Part shown: positions 15,130 to 22,671 of the stretch, piece after piece
Layout: every line of letters starts with the position of its first letter
Position numbering within the stretch: the first letter of the stretch is position 1
Origin: Acidimicrobiaceae bacterium
GTDB lineage: Bacteria > Actinomycetota > Acidimicrobiia > Acidimicrobiales > RAAP-2
NCBI GenBank assembly: GCA_947455165.1
Contig: CANGMP010000013.1
Span: 1 to 33,546 of the forward strand
Length of the DNA: 33,546 nucleotides
Direction: 5' to 3'
The notes under the pieces: generated by a model
Seen by the model: only the letters and a program-made list of their open reading frames with translations
Databases searched by the model: none
Told to the model about the DNA's origin: nothing
Translations under genes and position numbers: made by a program

Positions 15130-15449
15130 TAAAATTTAACATAACACAACAAGTAGCTTGCTGTTTCGCTGCCTCTCCTCGATGTCACGCTTGCCACGAA
15201 ATACCACACCATCGGTAACCAAGATCGTTTAATGGGGAGCGATGTATCCAGGGAGTCATTAGCCGGCTCAAACGATTTTGGACATTTCGAAGCAAACCCC
15301 CAGGTTGTTTGGTGTCCTCCACCAAGAGTTGCCTCAATCCGCACCCCAATGACGCTGCCTTGCAACTATCAGGTGGTTTGGGTCAGCCATGCAACGCGAT
15401 GGGCGGATTCGATAACCTTCCGAGCTGGGGCTTGTAGCCCTCGCGCATC
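15130..15449. other. Intergenic region between Fic gene and dehydrogenase 3' remnant
   Basis: About 320 bp with no credible gene. Short open frames occur (for example on the minus strand to 15365), but they lack start signals and recognisable sequence. If the 66-bp remnant at 15450 is the displaced end of the original dehydrogenase gene, this stretch is what once lay just downstream of it. Confidence 0.5.
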
Positions 15450-15515
15450 ACTTCAGCAAATGCTTGCTGATCACCACGCGCTGCACTTGATTGGTGCCTT
15501 CGTAGATCTGGGTGA
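15450..15515 (-). repeat. 66-bp remnant of acyl-CoA dehydrogenase 3' end (direct repeat, left copy)
   Basis: On the minus strand this encodes the last 21 residues of the dehydrogenase (TQIYEGTNQVQRVVISKHLL then Lys) and ends in TGA at 15448-15450. It matches 17028-17093 at 61 of 66 positions in the same orientation. All five differences fall in third codon positions and are synonymous. Similarity stops abruptly beyond 15515. This is the pattern of an attachment-site duplication, with an element inserted at the 3' end of a coding gene. Confidence 0.9.
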
Positions 15516-15641
15516 AGTCGGTGATTCATCCGCTCAGCCCAATATGTCCATGCCGTGTGAACTTTCATCCATGTATTCCCTACTGTCAGCTCAAGTGAGT
15601 TGCATTTGTAGGGGATGAAGTAGGGGTGAAATTATCTATCT
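15516..15641. repeat. Short direct and inverted repeats between remnant and copy 2
   Basis: GTAGGGG occurs twice with a 12-bp period (15608-15614 and 15620-15626), and its inverted partner CCCTAC lies at 15578-15583. TTCATC and GATGAA (15564-15569, 15614-15619) extend the inverted pairing. Such arrays beside an att-like repeat can be recombinase arm sites, or the pairing can be a hairpin downstream of copy 2. Nothing here codes for a recognisable protein. Confidence 0.45.
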
Positions 15642-16175
15642 TCACTTGATCCACTCACCCGTCCAGCGATCGGTCAGTGTGTTTGGCCACCCATCGGCGG
15701 GATTAGGGAGCACTGGGCTCTGACCATCCTTCGAAGTAAAGAGTTGTATGAATGGCGTCGACAGCTCATCCTTCAAAATCCACAGCGATCCCAATTCAAA
15801 TTCGAACTCCAACAATGCATCGTGCTCAAATGAACTGACTTGCGAATCGCGATTACGAATCAATCTTGCACGATGAACAGTGACGTTTCGAAGCGTTTCA
15901 CCCTTGAAGAAATAGTACACACCACCTGCGATATCGGCCTCGCGTCGCTGGTCATATCCGAGAAGGACCCTTAGAGCCAAATATTCACCGATTTCTCCGC
16001 ATACGTTGGCGCTGACATACTCCTCACGAACCGTAATCAGCGAATCTTCGAATTCGAGAAAGACCTCCTCTATGGAAAATCCGAGATCTACTCCGGGCTT
16101 TGCTGAACCGTAAGTAAGCAGTCTGCTTCCGACCAGGTGCTCCAAAATATGAGTGTCGTCTTCTGGAAGCTTCAT
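15642..16175 (-). CDS. Unknown 177-residue protein, islet paralogue copy 2
   Basis: Paralogue of the 13515-14048 protein. The frame is open up to 16343, but alignment with copy 1 places the start at ATG 16175, which gives exactly 177 residues in both. The stretch upstream overlaps the tail of the nucleotidyltransferase gene in another frame. The first 13 residues are almost wholly different between copies, whereas the remaining 164 share about 83% (hand count), so the two N-termini or start regions diverged or were exchanged. No Shine-Dalgarno is evident. It sits 49 nt after the restored stop of the nucleotidyltransferase, the same spacing that copy 1 keeps to the Fic gene. Function unknown. 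Confidence 0.75.
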   Translation of the reverse strand: MKLPEDDTHILEHLVGSRLLTYGSAKPGVDLGFSIEEVFLEFEDSLITVREEYVSANVCGEIGEYLALRVLLGYDQRREADIAGGVYYFFKGETLRNVTVHRARLIRNRDSQVSSFEHDALLEFEFELGSLWILKDELSTPFIQLFTSKDGQSPVLPNPADGWPNTLTDRWTGEWIK

Positions 16176-16224
16176 GTCAGCTTTGCGATACACAACATCG
16201 AATGAAACGTGAGAGTCACGGAAG

Positions 16225-16739
16225 TCATGAATCTCGTTCAAGCTGGCGGAGTTCTGGCAGTGCTTCACGATCCTTCGGTCTGTCAGCCAGGGTCTTTGCT
16301 TCAATGATTTCAGAGAGTCCTGCAACTCGCAAAGCAAAGCCAACGCCCTGCACCACAGTCGAATTACTCACCAGCGAATTAAAATCCCTCAATCCAGCGT
16401 CAGTAGATTCGAGGCCGGCGAGTAGATCCAGCGGACCAAATCAGTCATCCATGTCGTCATGCCAGCGCTCTTCAGCATGTGACGGTCAATGAGAACTGGC
16501 AAGGATTTCGCTTCTTCGTCCGTCATCCCTTCGACCCGCAAGCGAGCATTCATTGCTCGAAGCGCCGTGGATACGTTGTCAAGATTCGCATCGGTGCGCT
16601 CTATGACCACATCCAAGTCTTCAGTAACTCGGGACGCTCCGTAGGCACGGGCTGCTACGCCGCCGACAATCAAGTAACGGACACCAGATTTGTCCAAAGT
16701 TGCGAGGAGATTCTGGAGGTCTAGCGATTCCCCAAGCAA
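16225..16739 (-). pseudogene. Frameshifted minimal nucleotidyltransferase (AbiEii/DUF6036-like)
   Basis: The first frame, from a TTG at 16739, encodes LLATLDKSGVRYLIVGGVAA and VTEDLDVVIERTDANL, the GG...DLD signature of MNT/AbiEii-like nucleotidyltransferases, and runs to TTWMTD before stopping at 16389. Shifting one base at about 16438-16441, where one T is missing, restores FGPLDLLAGLESTDAG, then LRVAGLSEIIEAKTLADRPK, DREALPELRQLERDS and a stop at 16225-16227. The restored protein is about 171 residues and complete. In its present state the catalytic half is cut off from its conserved C-terminal Lys/Arg-Pro-Lys-Asp segment, so it is probably inactive unless the T loss is a sequencing error. 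The gene has a small upstream partner ORF, an arrangement seen in toxin-antitoxin-like loci. Confidence 0.85.
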
Positions 16740-16749
16740 TGCTTTCTCG

Positions 16750-16926
16750 TCATTCTGATCGAATTTCGCGCCGCGAGTTCAGTTCATGAAGCCAAGTAAG
16801 CGCCGCCTGACGTGAGTCAATTCTCGTCCCATCATTCAAAACCGTGACGTCATCGTGGCTAGGGCGTCCCGCGCCATCGAGTGCCGAGGCGAGATCGTGC
16901 ACCGTGGTGTACCGCAGTTTGGCCAT
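16750..16926 (-). CDS. Small protein upstream of nucleotidyltransferase, possible antitoxin
   Basis: A 58-residue protein starting at ATG 16926 (MAKLRYTTVHDLASALDGAG) and ending NSRREIRSE. A TACGAT -10 box ends 6 nt before this ATG, which favours it over the longer open frame to 16974. It contains a helical N-terminal half and a DVTVLNDGTRIDSRQAALTW segment. Its stop lies 10 nt before the TTG start of the nucleotidyltransferase gene, so the two form one unit. I infer a regulator or antitoxin-like role from the arrangement alone. Confidence 0.55.
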   Translation of the reverse strand: MAKLRYTTVHDLASALDGAGRPSHDDVTVLNDGTRIDSRQAALTWLHELNSRREIRSE

Positions 16927-16932
16927 ACTCAA

Positions 16933-16938
16933 ATCGTA
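16933..16938 (-). promoter_or_regulatory. -10 box of the small ORF/nucleotidyltransferase cassette
   Basis: On the minus strand TACGAT ends 6 nt before ATG 16926, so the cassette carries its own promoter immediately after the dehydrogenase gene. Confidence 0.4.
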
Positions 16939-17025
16939 CTCATTCGACGAGACATATGTACTGGGATAATCCACTCAGTTCAAATGAATGGGCACGGTCC
17001 TGACAAGCGAGCGGAGTGTAGAGCT

Positions 17026-18168
17026 CTACTTCAGCAAGTGCTTGCTGATCACCACACGCTGCACCTGGTTGGTGCCTTCGTAAATCTGGGTGATCTTCGC
17101 GTCACGCATAAAGCGTTCAACCGGGAAGTCCTTAGTAAAGCCGTAGCCACCGAGGAGCTGCACCGCATCGGTAGTGACGCTCATTGCCGTGTCAGACGCG
17201 AACGACTTCGCGACTGCGCCGAGATAGGTCAGTGTGCCCTCCGGGTCACCTTCATCGATTTGATTGCAGGCGCGGTACACCATGGCGCGTGCCGCCTCGG
17301 TCCGAATGGCCATGTCGGCCAGCATGAATCGAAGACCCTGCAACTCACTGATGGCCTTGCCGAATGCCTGACGCTGCTTCATGTAGCCAGCGGCGTAGTC
17401 GATACCGGCCTGGGCAATTCCAACGGCTTGGGCGCCGATTGTGGGACGGCTGCGGTCGAGTGTGTGCATCGCGATTTTGAAGCCTTCGCCTTCTTCACCA
17501 ATGCGGTGAGAGATCGGAACGCGAACGTTGTCAAAGATCACTTCGGCCGTCGGCGAAGCACGAAGACCCATCTTGTCTTCCCCATCTCCGAACTTGACGC
17601 CCCAGTCCTTCTCGACGAGAAAACAGCTAACCCCTCGAGCACCAGTGCCGGGAGCCGTGGTGGCAAAGACCGTGTACGTGTCAGAAATACCGGCGTTCGT
17701 AATCCAGTACTTCGAGCCATTCAAGATGTACTCATCACCATCACGCACAGCGTGACAGCGCATTGAGGCCACATCCGAGCCCGCGTCAGCCTCGGAGAGG
17801 CAGTAGCTCGACTGGATCTCCCCAGATGCCACGCGTGGCAGGTAGGCCCGCTTGATCTCTTCTGAGGCAAAGTTCATGACGGGAAGCATGCCGAGCTTGG
17901 AGATCAGCATCGTGACCGACGTCGAGGCGCAGCCCCGTGCGAGCTCTTCGGCCATGATGGCTTGTGTCACCATGTCGGCGCCGGCGCCGCCGTAGGCCTC
18001 GGGGATGCCGAGAGATGGAAGTTCAATCTCCTTGCATGCTTCGAACGACTTCCAGGGATAGTCCTGGCTCTTGTCGTATTCGGCAGCGTTCGGCGCAATA
18101 CGCGCGTCAACGAAGGACCGCATCATGTCGCGAAAGGCCCGCTGTTCAGTCGTCAGGTCAAAGCTCAC
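17026..18168 (-). CDS. Acyl-CoA dehydrogenase (short/medium-chain type)
   Basis: A 380-residue FAD-dependent acyl-CoA dehydrogenase for fatty-acid or branched-chain amino-acid breakdown. It has CLSEADAGSDVASM, YILNGSKYWITNAG, an RQAFGK segment and DAVQLLGGYGFTKDFPVER. The catalytic base lies in ITQIYEGTNQVQR near the C-terminus, as in short-chain and isovaleryl-type enzymes. GTG 18168 has a good GAAAGGA Shine-Dalgarno. Its last 66 bp, including the catalytic Glu codon, recur 1.58 kb downstream at 15450-15515, and the cassette between them begins right after this stop codon, so the 3' end of this gene appears to serve as an integration site. The gene itself is intact. Chain-length specificity cannot be told. 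Confidence 0.93.
   Translation of the reverse strand: MSFDLTTEQRAFRDMMRSFVDARIAPNAAEYDKSQDYPWKSFEACKEIELPSLGIPEAYGGAGADMVTQAIMAEELARGCASTSVTMLISKLGMLPVMNFASEEIKRAYLPRVASGEIQSSYCLSEADAGSDVASMRCHAVRDGDEYILNGSKYWITNAGISDTYTVFATTAPGTGARGVSCFLVEKDWGVKFGDGEDKMGLRASPTAEVIFDNVRVPISHRIGEEGEGFKIAMHTLDRSRPTIGAQAVGIAQAGIDYAAGYMKQRQAFGKAISELQGLRFMLADMAIRTEAARAMVYRACNQIDEGDPEGTLTYLGAVAKSFASDTAMSVTTDAVQLLGGYGFTKDFPVERFMRDAKITQIYEGTNQVQRVVISKHLLK
17028..17093 (-). repeat. 66-bp direct repeat, right copy (functional 3' end of acyl-CoA dehydrogenase gene)
   Basis: Same-orientation partner of 15450-15515, with 61 of 66 identical positions and all differences synonymous. It contains the palindrome TCAGCAA-GTGC-TTGCTGA (17032-17049), a possible recombinase core. 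The stop codon differs (TAG here, TGA in the remnant). Confidence 0.9.
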
Positions 18169-18189
18169 GGTAATCCTTTCGAGGGTGAT

Positions 18190-18669
18190 CTAACGAGTCG
18201 CGGCGTCAGTGGTGCCGCGCAGATCGTCTACGGCGACGCCATCAACGAAGGCGCGGAGCATGAAGTAGCTGTGGCCGACACCGCGAATCTTGTCGGCGAA
18301 CTGCGAATCAACCGTCCCGTGGCCGTCGCGTACTCCGGCGAGGGCAAAGACGAAATTGACATCACTCATCGAGGGACCGCGACCATTGAGGCCGGCCCGC
18401 TTGGAGGCCAGGGCCGCGACGGCGGCTTCAAGGTCGTGGTGGTTCACGTCGGCCGAGTCGCCAATGTGGTGCTGGTGGAGAAACTCGTGGGTCAACGTCA
18501 AGGCGTAGCCGGCGTCGGGCGTTGAGGTGCCGCGAGCGAGGCCCGAGCCGTGGTTGGGTGAACCGAGCAGGCCGGCCTTCTTCGCGCGACCGATTTCGGG
18601 GGTCGCCGTTGGCATCGTCGGGCGCACAGTGGCGCTGTCGGGAACGGGTACGAAGTTCGGTTGGGTCAC
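18190..18669 (-). CDS. Conserved hypothetical protein
   Basis: A 159-residue soluble protein I cannot assign. It starts VTQPNFVPVPDSATVRPTMP, has a loop-rich first half (GLLGSPNHGSGLARGTSTP) and a helical second half with His-rich LTHEFLHQHHIGD and DVNHHDLEAAVAAL segments, then FALAGVRDGHG and GHSYFMLRAFVDG. GTG 18669 lies 6 nt after a TAATCT -10 box and lacks a Shine-Dalgarno, supporting a leaderless start. It precedes the acyl-CoA dehydrogenase gene by 21 nt on the same strand, so they are likely co-transcribed. Composition is like the core genes. Confidence 0.7.
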   Translation of the reverse strand: MTQPNFVPVPDSATVRPTMPTATPEIGRAKKAGLLGSPNHGSGLARGTSTPDAGYALTLTHEFLHQHHIGDSADVNHHDLEAAVAALASKRAGLNGRGPSMSDVNFVFALAGVRDGHGTVDSQFADKIRGVGHSYFMLRAFVDGVAVDDLRGTTDAATR

Positions 18670-18675
18670 AGAGTG

Positions 18676-18681
18676 AGATTA
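18676..18681 (-). promoter_or_regulatory. -10 box of the hypothetical gene/acyl-CoA dehydrogenase operon
   Basis: On the minus strand TAATCT ends 6 nt before GTG 18669, giving a leaderless arrangement. Confidence 0.5.
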
Positions 18682-18712
18682 GTGGTGAGAACTACCAAGA
18701 CCGGTAGTTCGT

Positions 18713-19639
18713 CTAGCAGACAGTAAGCCAGTGCTCGTACTCGGGTACCTCGCCGCGGACAATCTTTAGGTAAGTCGACTGCAACTGTGAGGTAATCGGG
18801 CCGGGCTTGCCGGAGCCGACCAAACGGTCGTCGACGGAGCTAATTGGCACGACCTCTGCTGCCGTACCAGTGAGGAAGGCCTCGTCGGCGAGGTAGAGGT
18901 CGGTCCGGACCATGGCCTCGAAGCGAACTTCGTAACCGAGGTCGCGAGCCAGCGTCACGATTGAGTCCTGCGTAATACCAGCGAGGGCGCCCGCTTCGGA
19001 TGGCGGTGGCGTGATGATGACGCCATTTCGAACGATGAAGAGATTCTCACCCGAGCACTCTGAGAGGCGGCCGTCGGGGCCGAGCAGAATTGCTTCGTCG
19101 TAGCCGGCCTTGAGGGCTTCGATCTTGGCCAGACCCGAGTTCAGGTACATACCGGTGCCCTTGGCGGCCGTGGGCATGGCGTTGGGGTCGTGGCGGTGCC
19201 ACGAAGAGATCTTCATGCGCACACCGTTGCTGTGGCCGTCGTCGCCGAGGTAAGCACCCCACGGCCAACAGGCGATAGAGACCTTGACGGGTGCCGGCAG
19301 CGGGTTGACACCCATTTCGCCGTACCCGAGGTAGACGAGGGGGCGAATGTAGGCACCGTTGACCATGTTGTTAACCCGAATGACTTCGACCGTGGCGTCA
19401 CAGAGTTCGTCAACGGTGAAGGGGACGTCGAGCATCAAGATCTTGGCCGAGTTGAGGAGGCGCTGGCTGTGCTCGCGGAGACGGAAGATGGCCGGGCCCT
19501 TGGCCGTCGGGTAGGCGCGGACGCCCTCGAAGGCGCCGTAGCCGTAGTGGAGTCCGTGGCTCAGGACGTGGATCTTGGCGTCGTCCCAGTCGACGAGCGT
19601 GCCGTCCATCCAGATCTTTGAGGTGGGGGTAATGGGCAT
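18713..19639 (-). CDS. ilvE: Branched-chain amino-acid aminotransferase
   Basis: A 308-residue class IV PLP enzyme that makes leucine, isoleucine and valine from their 2-oxo acids with glutamate as amino donor. The E. coli-type fold is shown by IWMDGTLVDWDDAKIHVLSH at the N-terminus, HYGYGAFEGVRAY, the Schiff-base Lys160 in TAAKGTGMYLNS, GRLSECSGENLF and FLTGTAAEVVPI. ATG 19639 follows the leuB stop directly (TAG then ATG), and GGAGG inside the end of leuB serves as its Shine-Dalgarno, so leuB and ilvE are translationally coupled. Length is normal for IlvE. Confidence 0.95.
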   Translation of the reverse strand: MPITPTSKIWMDGTLVDWDDAKIHVLSHGLHYGYGAFEGVRAYPTAKGPAIFRLREHSQRLLNSAKILMLDVPFTVDELCDATVEVIRVNNMVNGAYIRPLVYLGYGEMGVNPLPAPVKVSIACWPWGAYLGDDGHSNGVRMKISSWHRHDPNAMPTAAKGTGMYLNSGLAKIEALKAGYDEAILLGPDGRLSECSGENLFIVRNGVIITPPPSEAGALAGITQDSIVTLARDLGYEVRFEAMVRTDLYLADEAFLTGTAAEVVPISSVDDRLVGSGKPGPITSQLQSTYLKIVRGEVPEYEHWLTVC

Positions 19640-20662
19640 CTAGATCCTCCGAAGAATGTCGTTGGTGATTCCCGTCGTGCCGAGCGCTACGGGGTCACCG
19701 TCAAAGTCTGCCACCGCAGCGCGGATGCGCGAGGCGGCCTCGGTTTCGCCGAGGTGTTCGAGCATCAAGACGGCCGAGACGATGGCGGCCAACGGATTGG
19801 CACGATTGGTTCCCACGATGTCGTGCGCCGCGCCGTGGACGGGCTCAAAGAGCGAAGCGTTGGTGCGCGGTGGGTTGAGGTTGGCCGACGCGGCGTAGCC
19901 AATACCACCGGTAACGGCACCCGCGAGGTCCGAGAGAATGTCGCCGAAGAGGTTGTCGGTCACGATGATGCCGTAACGCTGAGGGTCCTCGACGAGGTAG
20001 ATGCACGCGGCGTCTACGTGTTGGTAGTCCACGGCAACCTGCGGGTACTCAGCCCCGACGAGTGCCATGACGCGAGTCCACAGGTTGCCCGCGAAAGTCA
20101 AGACGTTGGTCTTGTGGACGAGGGTCACCTTGGGGCTGTCGAGCGTGAGGGCCTTTTCGAAGGCGAAGCGCACGCAGCGCTCGACGCCAAAGCGAGTATT
20201 GACCGAACCCTGCGTCGCGATCTCGTGATCGGTGCCGTAGCGCAGGACGCCGCCCTCGCCGGCGTAGGGGCCCTCAGTGTTTTCACGAACAATGGCGAAC
20301 TCGCAGCCGTCGGCCAGCGAACCGGGAGTGGCGCGGAATGGGCGGTAGTTGATGTAGAGGTCGAGGCCAAAACGAATGCGAAGCAACAGGCCCCGCTCTA
20401 AGAGTCCACCGGGAATACGCGTGTCCCCAATGGCCGGGCCAATGGCCCCCAACAAGATGGCGTCGTGGCCGCCAAGTTCGGCCAGTGTTTGGTCGTCGAG
20501 AACAAAGCCGTCACGCAGGTAGCGTGCCGCACCTAGCTCGAACCCAGTTGTTGCAAACGAGACCCCGGTCGCGGCTACGACTTCGAGAGCGGCGCTGGTG
20601 ACTTCGGGGCCGATACCATCGCCGCCAATCACGGCAATTCGGTGAGTTTTCGTGTTCGACAT
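19640..20662 (-). CDS. leuB: 3-isopropylmalate dehydrogenase
   Basis: A 340-residue NAD-dependent beta-decarboxylating dehydrogenase catalysing the third step of leucine synthesis. It has IAVIGGDGIGPEV at the N-terminus, RFGLDLYINYRP (substrate Arg region), VRENTEGPYAG, the KTNVL segment, DAACIYLVEDP and DNLFGDILSDLAG (metal-binding Asp residues), and EPVHGAAHDIVG. I use ATG 20662 because AAGGTG precedes it and the protein then begins at the expected MSNTKTHRIAVIGG. The longer frame to 20719 adds an unrelated peptide. Coupled to ilvE downstream and divergent from greA-leuCD, so all leucine genes except leuA sit within 4.7 kb. Confidence 0.95.
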   Translation of the reverse strand: MSNTKTHRIAVIGGDGIGPEVTSAALEVVAATGVSFATTGFELGAARYLRDGFVLDDQTLAELGGHDAILLGAIGPAIGDTRIPGGLLERGLLLRIRFGLDLYINYRPFRATPGSLADGCEFAIVRENTEGPYAGEGGVLRYGTDHEIATQGSVNTRFGVERCVRFAFEKALTLDSPKVTLVHKTNVLTFAGNLWTRVMALVGAEYPQVAVDYQHVDAACIYLVEDPQRYGIIVTDNLFGDILSDLAGAVTGGIGYAASANLNPPRTNASLFEPVHGAAHDIVGTNRANPLAAIVSAVLMLEHLGETEAASRIRAAVADFDGDPVALGTTGITNDILRRI

Positions 20663-20750
20663 GCCAAGCACCTTGTCTTTCGTCCTGACAGTTTCGCCGA
20701 AGAGGGCTAGGCGGGGCAAACCGGCCTCGGGCGGGCCGAGCGGTCGCCGG

Positions 20751-20777
20751 TAGAATTAAGGCCTACTCCCATTGAGG
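20751..20777 (+). promoter_or_regulatory. greA-leuCD promoter and ribosome-binding site
   Basis: TAGAAT (20751-20756) is a good -10 box. GAGG (20774-20777) lies 8 nt before GTG 20786, which makes that codon a better start than the in-frame GTG at 20777 that overlaps the GAGG itself. Unlike most promoters here this one yields a short leader of roughly 20 nt. Confidence 0.55.
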
Positions 20778-20785
20778 TGCCCCAA

Positions 20786-21265
20786 GTGACTGGCCAAATC
20801 CACCGTATTACTCAAGCCACGCTGCACAAACTGCAGGAAGAGATCGAACACCTGACGACGTACGGTCGCACTGAAATTGCCAAGCTCATCGAAGCGGCCC
20901 GATTTCTGGGTGACCTTTCCGAGAACGGCGACTACCACGCCGCCAAGGACGAGCAGGGCAAGATGGAGTCTCGCATCCGCCAACTCGAGCACATCATTCG
21001 CAACCACGAGCTCGTTGAACGTGACGAGAACGCCGAAGAAGTCGGCCACGCCTCCATTGTCTCGGTGGTTTATGACGGCGACAGTGATGACGATGTTCAG
21101 GAGTTCTTCATTGGCTCCATCGAAGAAAAGCCTGAGGGCATGCTGACCGCTTCACCCAGCTCACCGCTCGGCGAAGCGCTCCTCGGTAAGAAGTTGGGTG
21201 ACGTCGTCACCTACTCGGCACCCAACGGCAACCAGTTGTCGTGCCGCGTGGTCGGGATTCGCTAA
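20786..21265 (+). CDS. greA: Transcription elongation factor GreA
   Basis: A 159-residue factor that inserts its coiled coil into the RNA polymerase secondary channel and stimulates cleavage of backtracked RNA. The N-terminal coiled coil carries the acidic tip [16 protein letters not shown] with the expected Asp and Glu. The C-terminal FKBP-like domain contains [23 protein letters not shown] 20786 is chosen for its GAGG ribosome-binding site, and GTG 20777 would add three residues. The stop lies 2 nt before the leuC start, so this general transcription factor heads the leuCD operon. Confidence 0.93.
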   Translation: MTGQIHRITQATLHKLQEEIEHLTTYGRTEIAKLIEAARFLGDLSENGDYHAAKDEQGKMESRIRQLEHIIRNHELVERDENAEEVGHASIVSVVYDGDSDDDVQEFFIGSIEEKPEGMLTASPSSPLGEALLGKKLGDVVTYSAPNGNQLSCRVVGIR

Positions 21266-21267
21266 GC

Positions 21268-22671
21268 GTGGCCGGCCAAACCATCTTTGAGAAGATCTGG
21301 CAACGGCACGTCGTGGCGAGCCCCGCGGGTGAGCCGACCCTTATCTACATCGACATGCATTTGATTCATGAGGTCACCAGCCCCCAGGCCTTCGACGGAC
21401 TGCGACTGGCCAATCGATCGGTCCGCCGACCTGATCGCACCCTTGCCACGGCCGACCACAACGTGCCGACCGACCCGCCAGGCACACCGATCGCCGACCC
21501 GATCTCGCGTCGACAGCTCGAAGTGCTCTCAGAGAACTGCGTCGAATTCGGTGTCACGCTCTTTCCGATGGGCCATGAGAACCAGGGCATCGTTCACGTC
21601 ATTGGCCCCGAACTCGGGGTTAGCCAGCCCGGCATGACTATTGTCTGCGGCGACTCTCACACCTCGACTCACGGGGCCCTTGGAGCGCTGGCCTTTGGTA
21701 TTGGCACGAGCGAGGTCGAACACGTCCTCGCCACGCAGACACTCCCCCAGCAAAAGCCCAAGACCATGGCCGTCAACGTGACCGGCCCCGTTGGCCCTGG
21801 CGTCACGGCCAAGGACATTGCGCTGGCCATCATTAATCGGCTGGGCACCGGCGGAGGCGCCGGCTACGTCGTGGAATACCGCGGTGCAGCCATCGAAGCG
21901 CTCACTATGGAGGGGCGTATGACGCTCTGCAACATGAGCATCGAGGCCGGCGCGCGCGCCGGACTGGTCGCCGTCGATGAAGCGACCATCAACTATCTCC
22001 GCGGTCGAGCCGCTGCCCCTCAGGGCGAGCAGTTCGAGACAGCGGCCGCCGAATGGCGCACCTTGGTGAGTGACCCCGACGCCACCTTTGACGCCGAAGT
22101 CACCATCGACGGCTCCGCGTTGACGCCGGCCTTGACGTGGGGCACCAACCCGTCACAGGTCATCTCGCTGACAGGCACCATCCCGAACCCCGACGACTTT
22201 GCCGACGTGGCCGAGCGCGACGCCGCGGTACGGGCCCTCGAGTACATGGGGCTTACCCCGGGCACGCTGGTCACCGATATTCCCGTCGACGTGGTCTTTA
22301 TTGGTTCGTGCACTAACTCTCGGATCGAGGACCTTCGCGCCGCCGCCGAAGTCATCGGTGACGGCCACGTCGCCCCTGGCGTCCGGGCCCTCATTGTGCC
22401 GGGATCACACCGGGTGAAGAAGCAGGCCGAGGCCGAGGGTCTCGACCAGATATTCGTGAGGGCCGGCTTCGAATGGCGCGAGCCAGGTTGTTCGATGTGC
22501 CTCGGCATGAACCCCGACCAACTGACTCCCGGTCAGCGCAGCGCTTCGACGTCTAATCGAAACTTCGAAGGCCGTCAGGGTCGCGGTGGCCGCACCCACC
22601 TCGTCTCCCCAGCCGTTGCGGCCGCGACCGCCCTCGCCGGCACCTTTGCCCTCCCGGAGGTCGCTCGATGA
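21268..22671 (+). CDS. leuC: 3-isopropylmalate dehydratase large subunit
   Basis: A 467-residue aconitase-family protein that with LeuD isomerises 2- to 3-isopropylmalate. The [4Fe-4S] ligands are Cys348 (GSCTNSR), Cys408 and Cys411 (CSMCLGMN), in the same positions as the E. coli enzyme within one residue. [19 protein letters not shown] and [11 protein letters not shown] active-site segments are intact. I use GTG 21268 ([11 protein letters not shown]), which is 2 nt after the greA stop with GGGA inside greA as Shine-Dalgarno. The 9 codons upstream are greA overlap. It overlaps leuD by 4 nt (ATGA). Confidence 0.96.
   Translation: MAGQTIFEKIWQRHVVASPAGEPTLIYIDMHLIHEVTSPQAFDGLRLANRSVRRPDRTLATADHNVPTDPPGTPIADPISRRQLEVLSENCVEFGVTLFPMGHENQGIVHVIGPELGVSQPGMTIVCGDSHTSTHGALGALAFGIGTSEVEHVLATQTLPQQKPKTMAVNVTGPVGPGVTAKDIALAIINRLGTGGGAGYVVEYRGAAIEALTMEGRMTLCNMSIEAGARAGLVAVDEATINYLRGRAAAPQGEQFETAAAEWRTLVSDPDATFDAEVTIDGSALTPALTWGTNPSQVISLTGTIPNPDDFADVAERDAAVRALEYMGLTPGTLVTDIPVDVVFIGSCTNSRIEDLRAAAEVIGDGHVAPGVRALIVPGSHRVKKQAEAEGLDQIFVRAGFEWREPGCSMCLGMNPDQLTPGQRSASTSNRNFEGRQGRGGRTHLVSPAVAAATALAGTFALPEVAR

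Noticed and set aside
15129..15365. 78-codon minus-strand ORF upstream of Fic
   Set aside because: No Shine-Dalgarno or -10 box at a suitable distance and no recognisable sequence. It ends at the Fic start and is treated as non-coding.
15383..15568. 61-codon minus-strand ORF
   Set aside because: It overlaps the dehydrogenase remnant in a different frame from the conserved TQIYEGTNQ peptide, so it is an accidental frame.
16176..16343. N-terminal extension of 177-residue copy 2
   Set aside because: It overlaps the C-terminal coding part of the nucleotidyltransferase in another frame and has no counterpart in copy 1.
17962..18525. Open frame on plus strand over the dehydrogenase start and hypothetical gene
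   Set aside because: It crosses two real genes and their promoter on the opposite strand.
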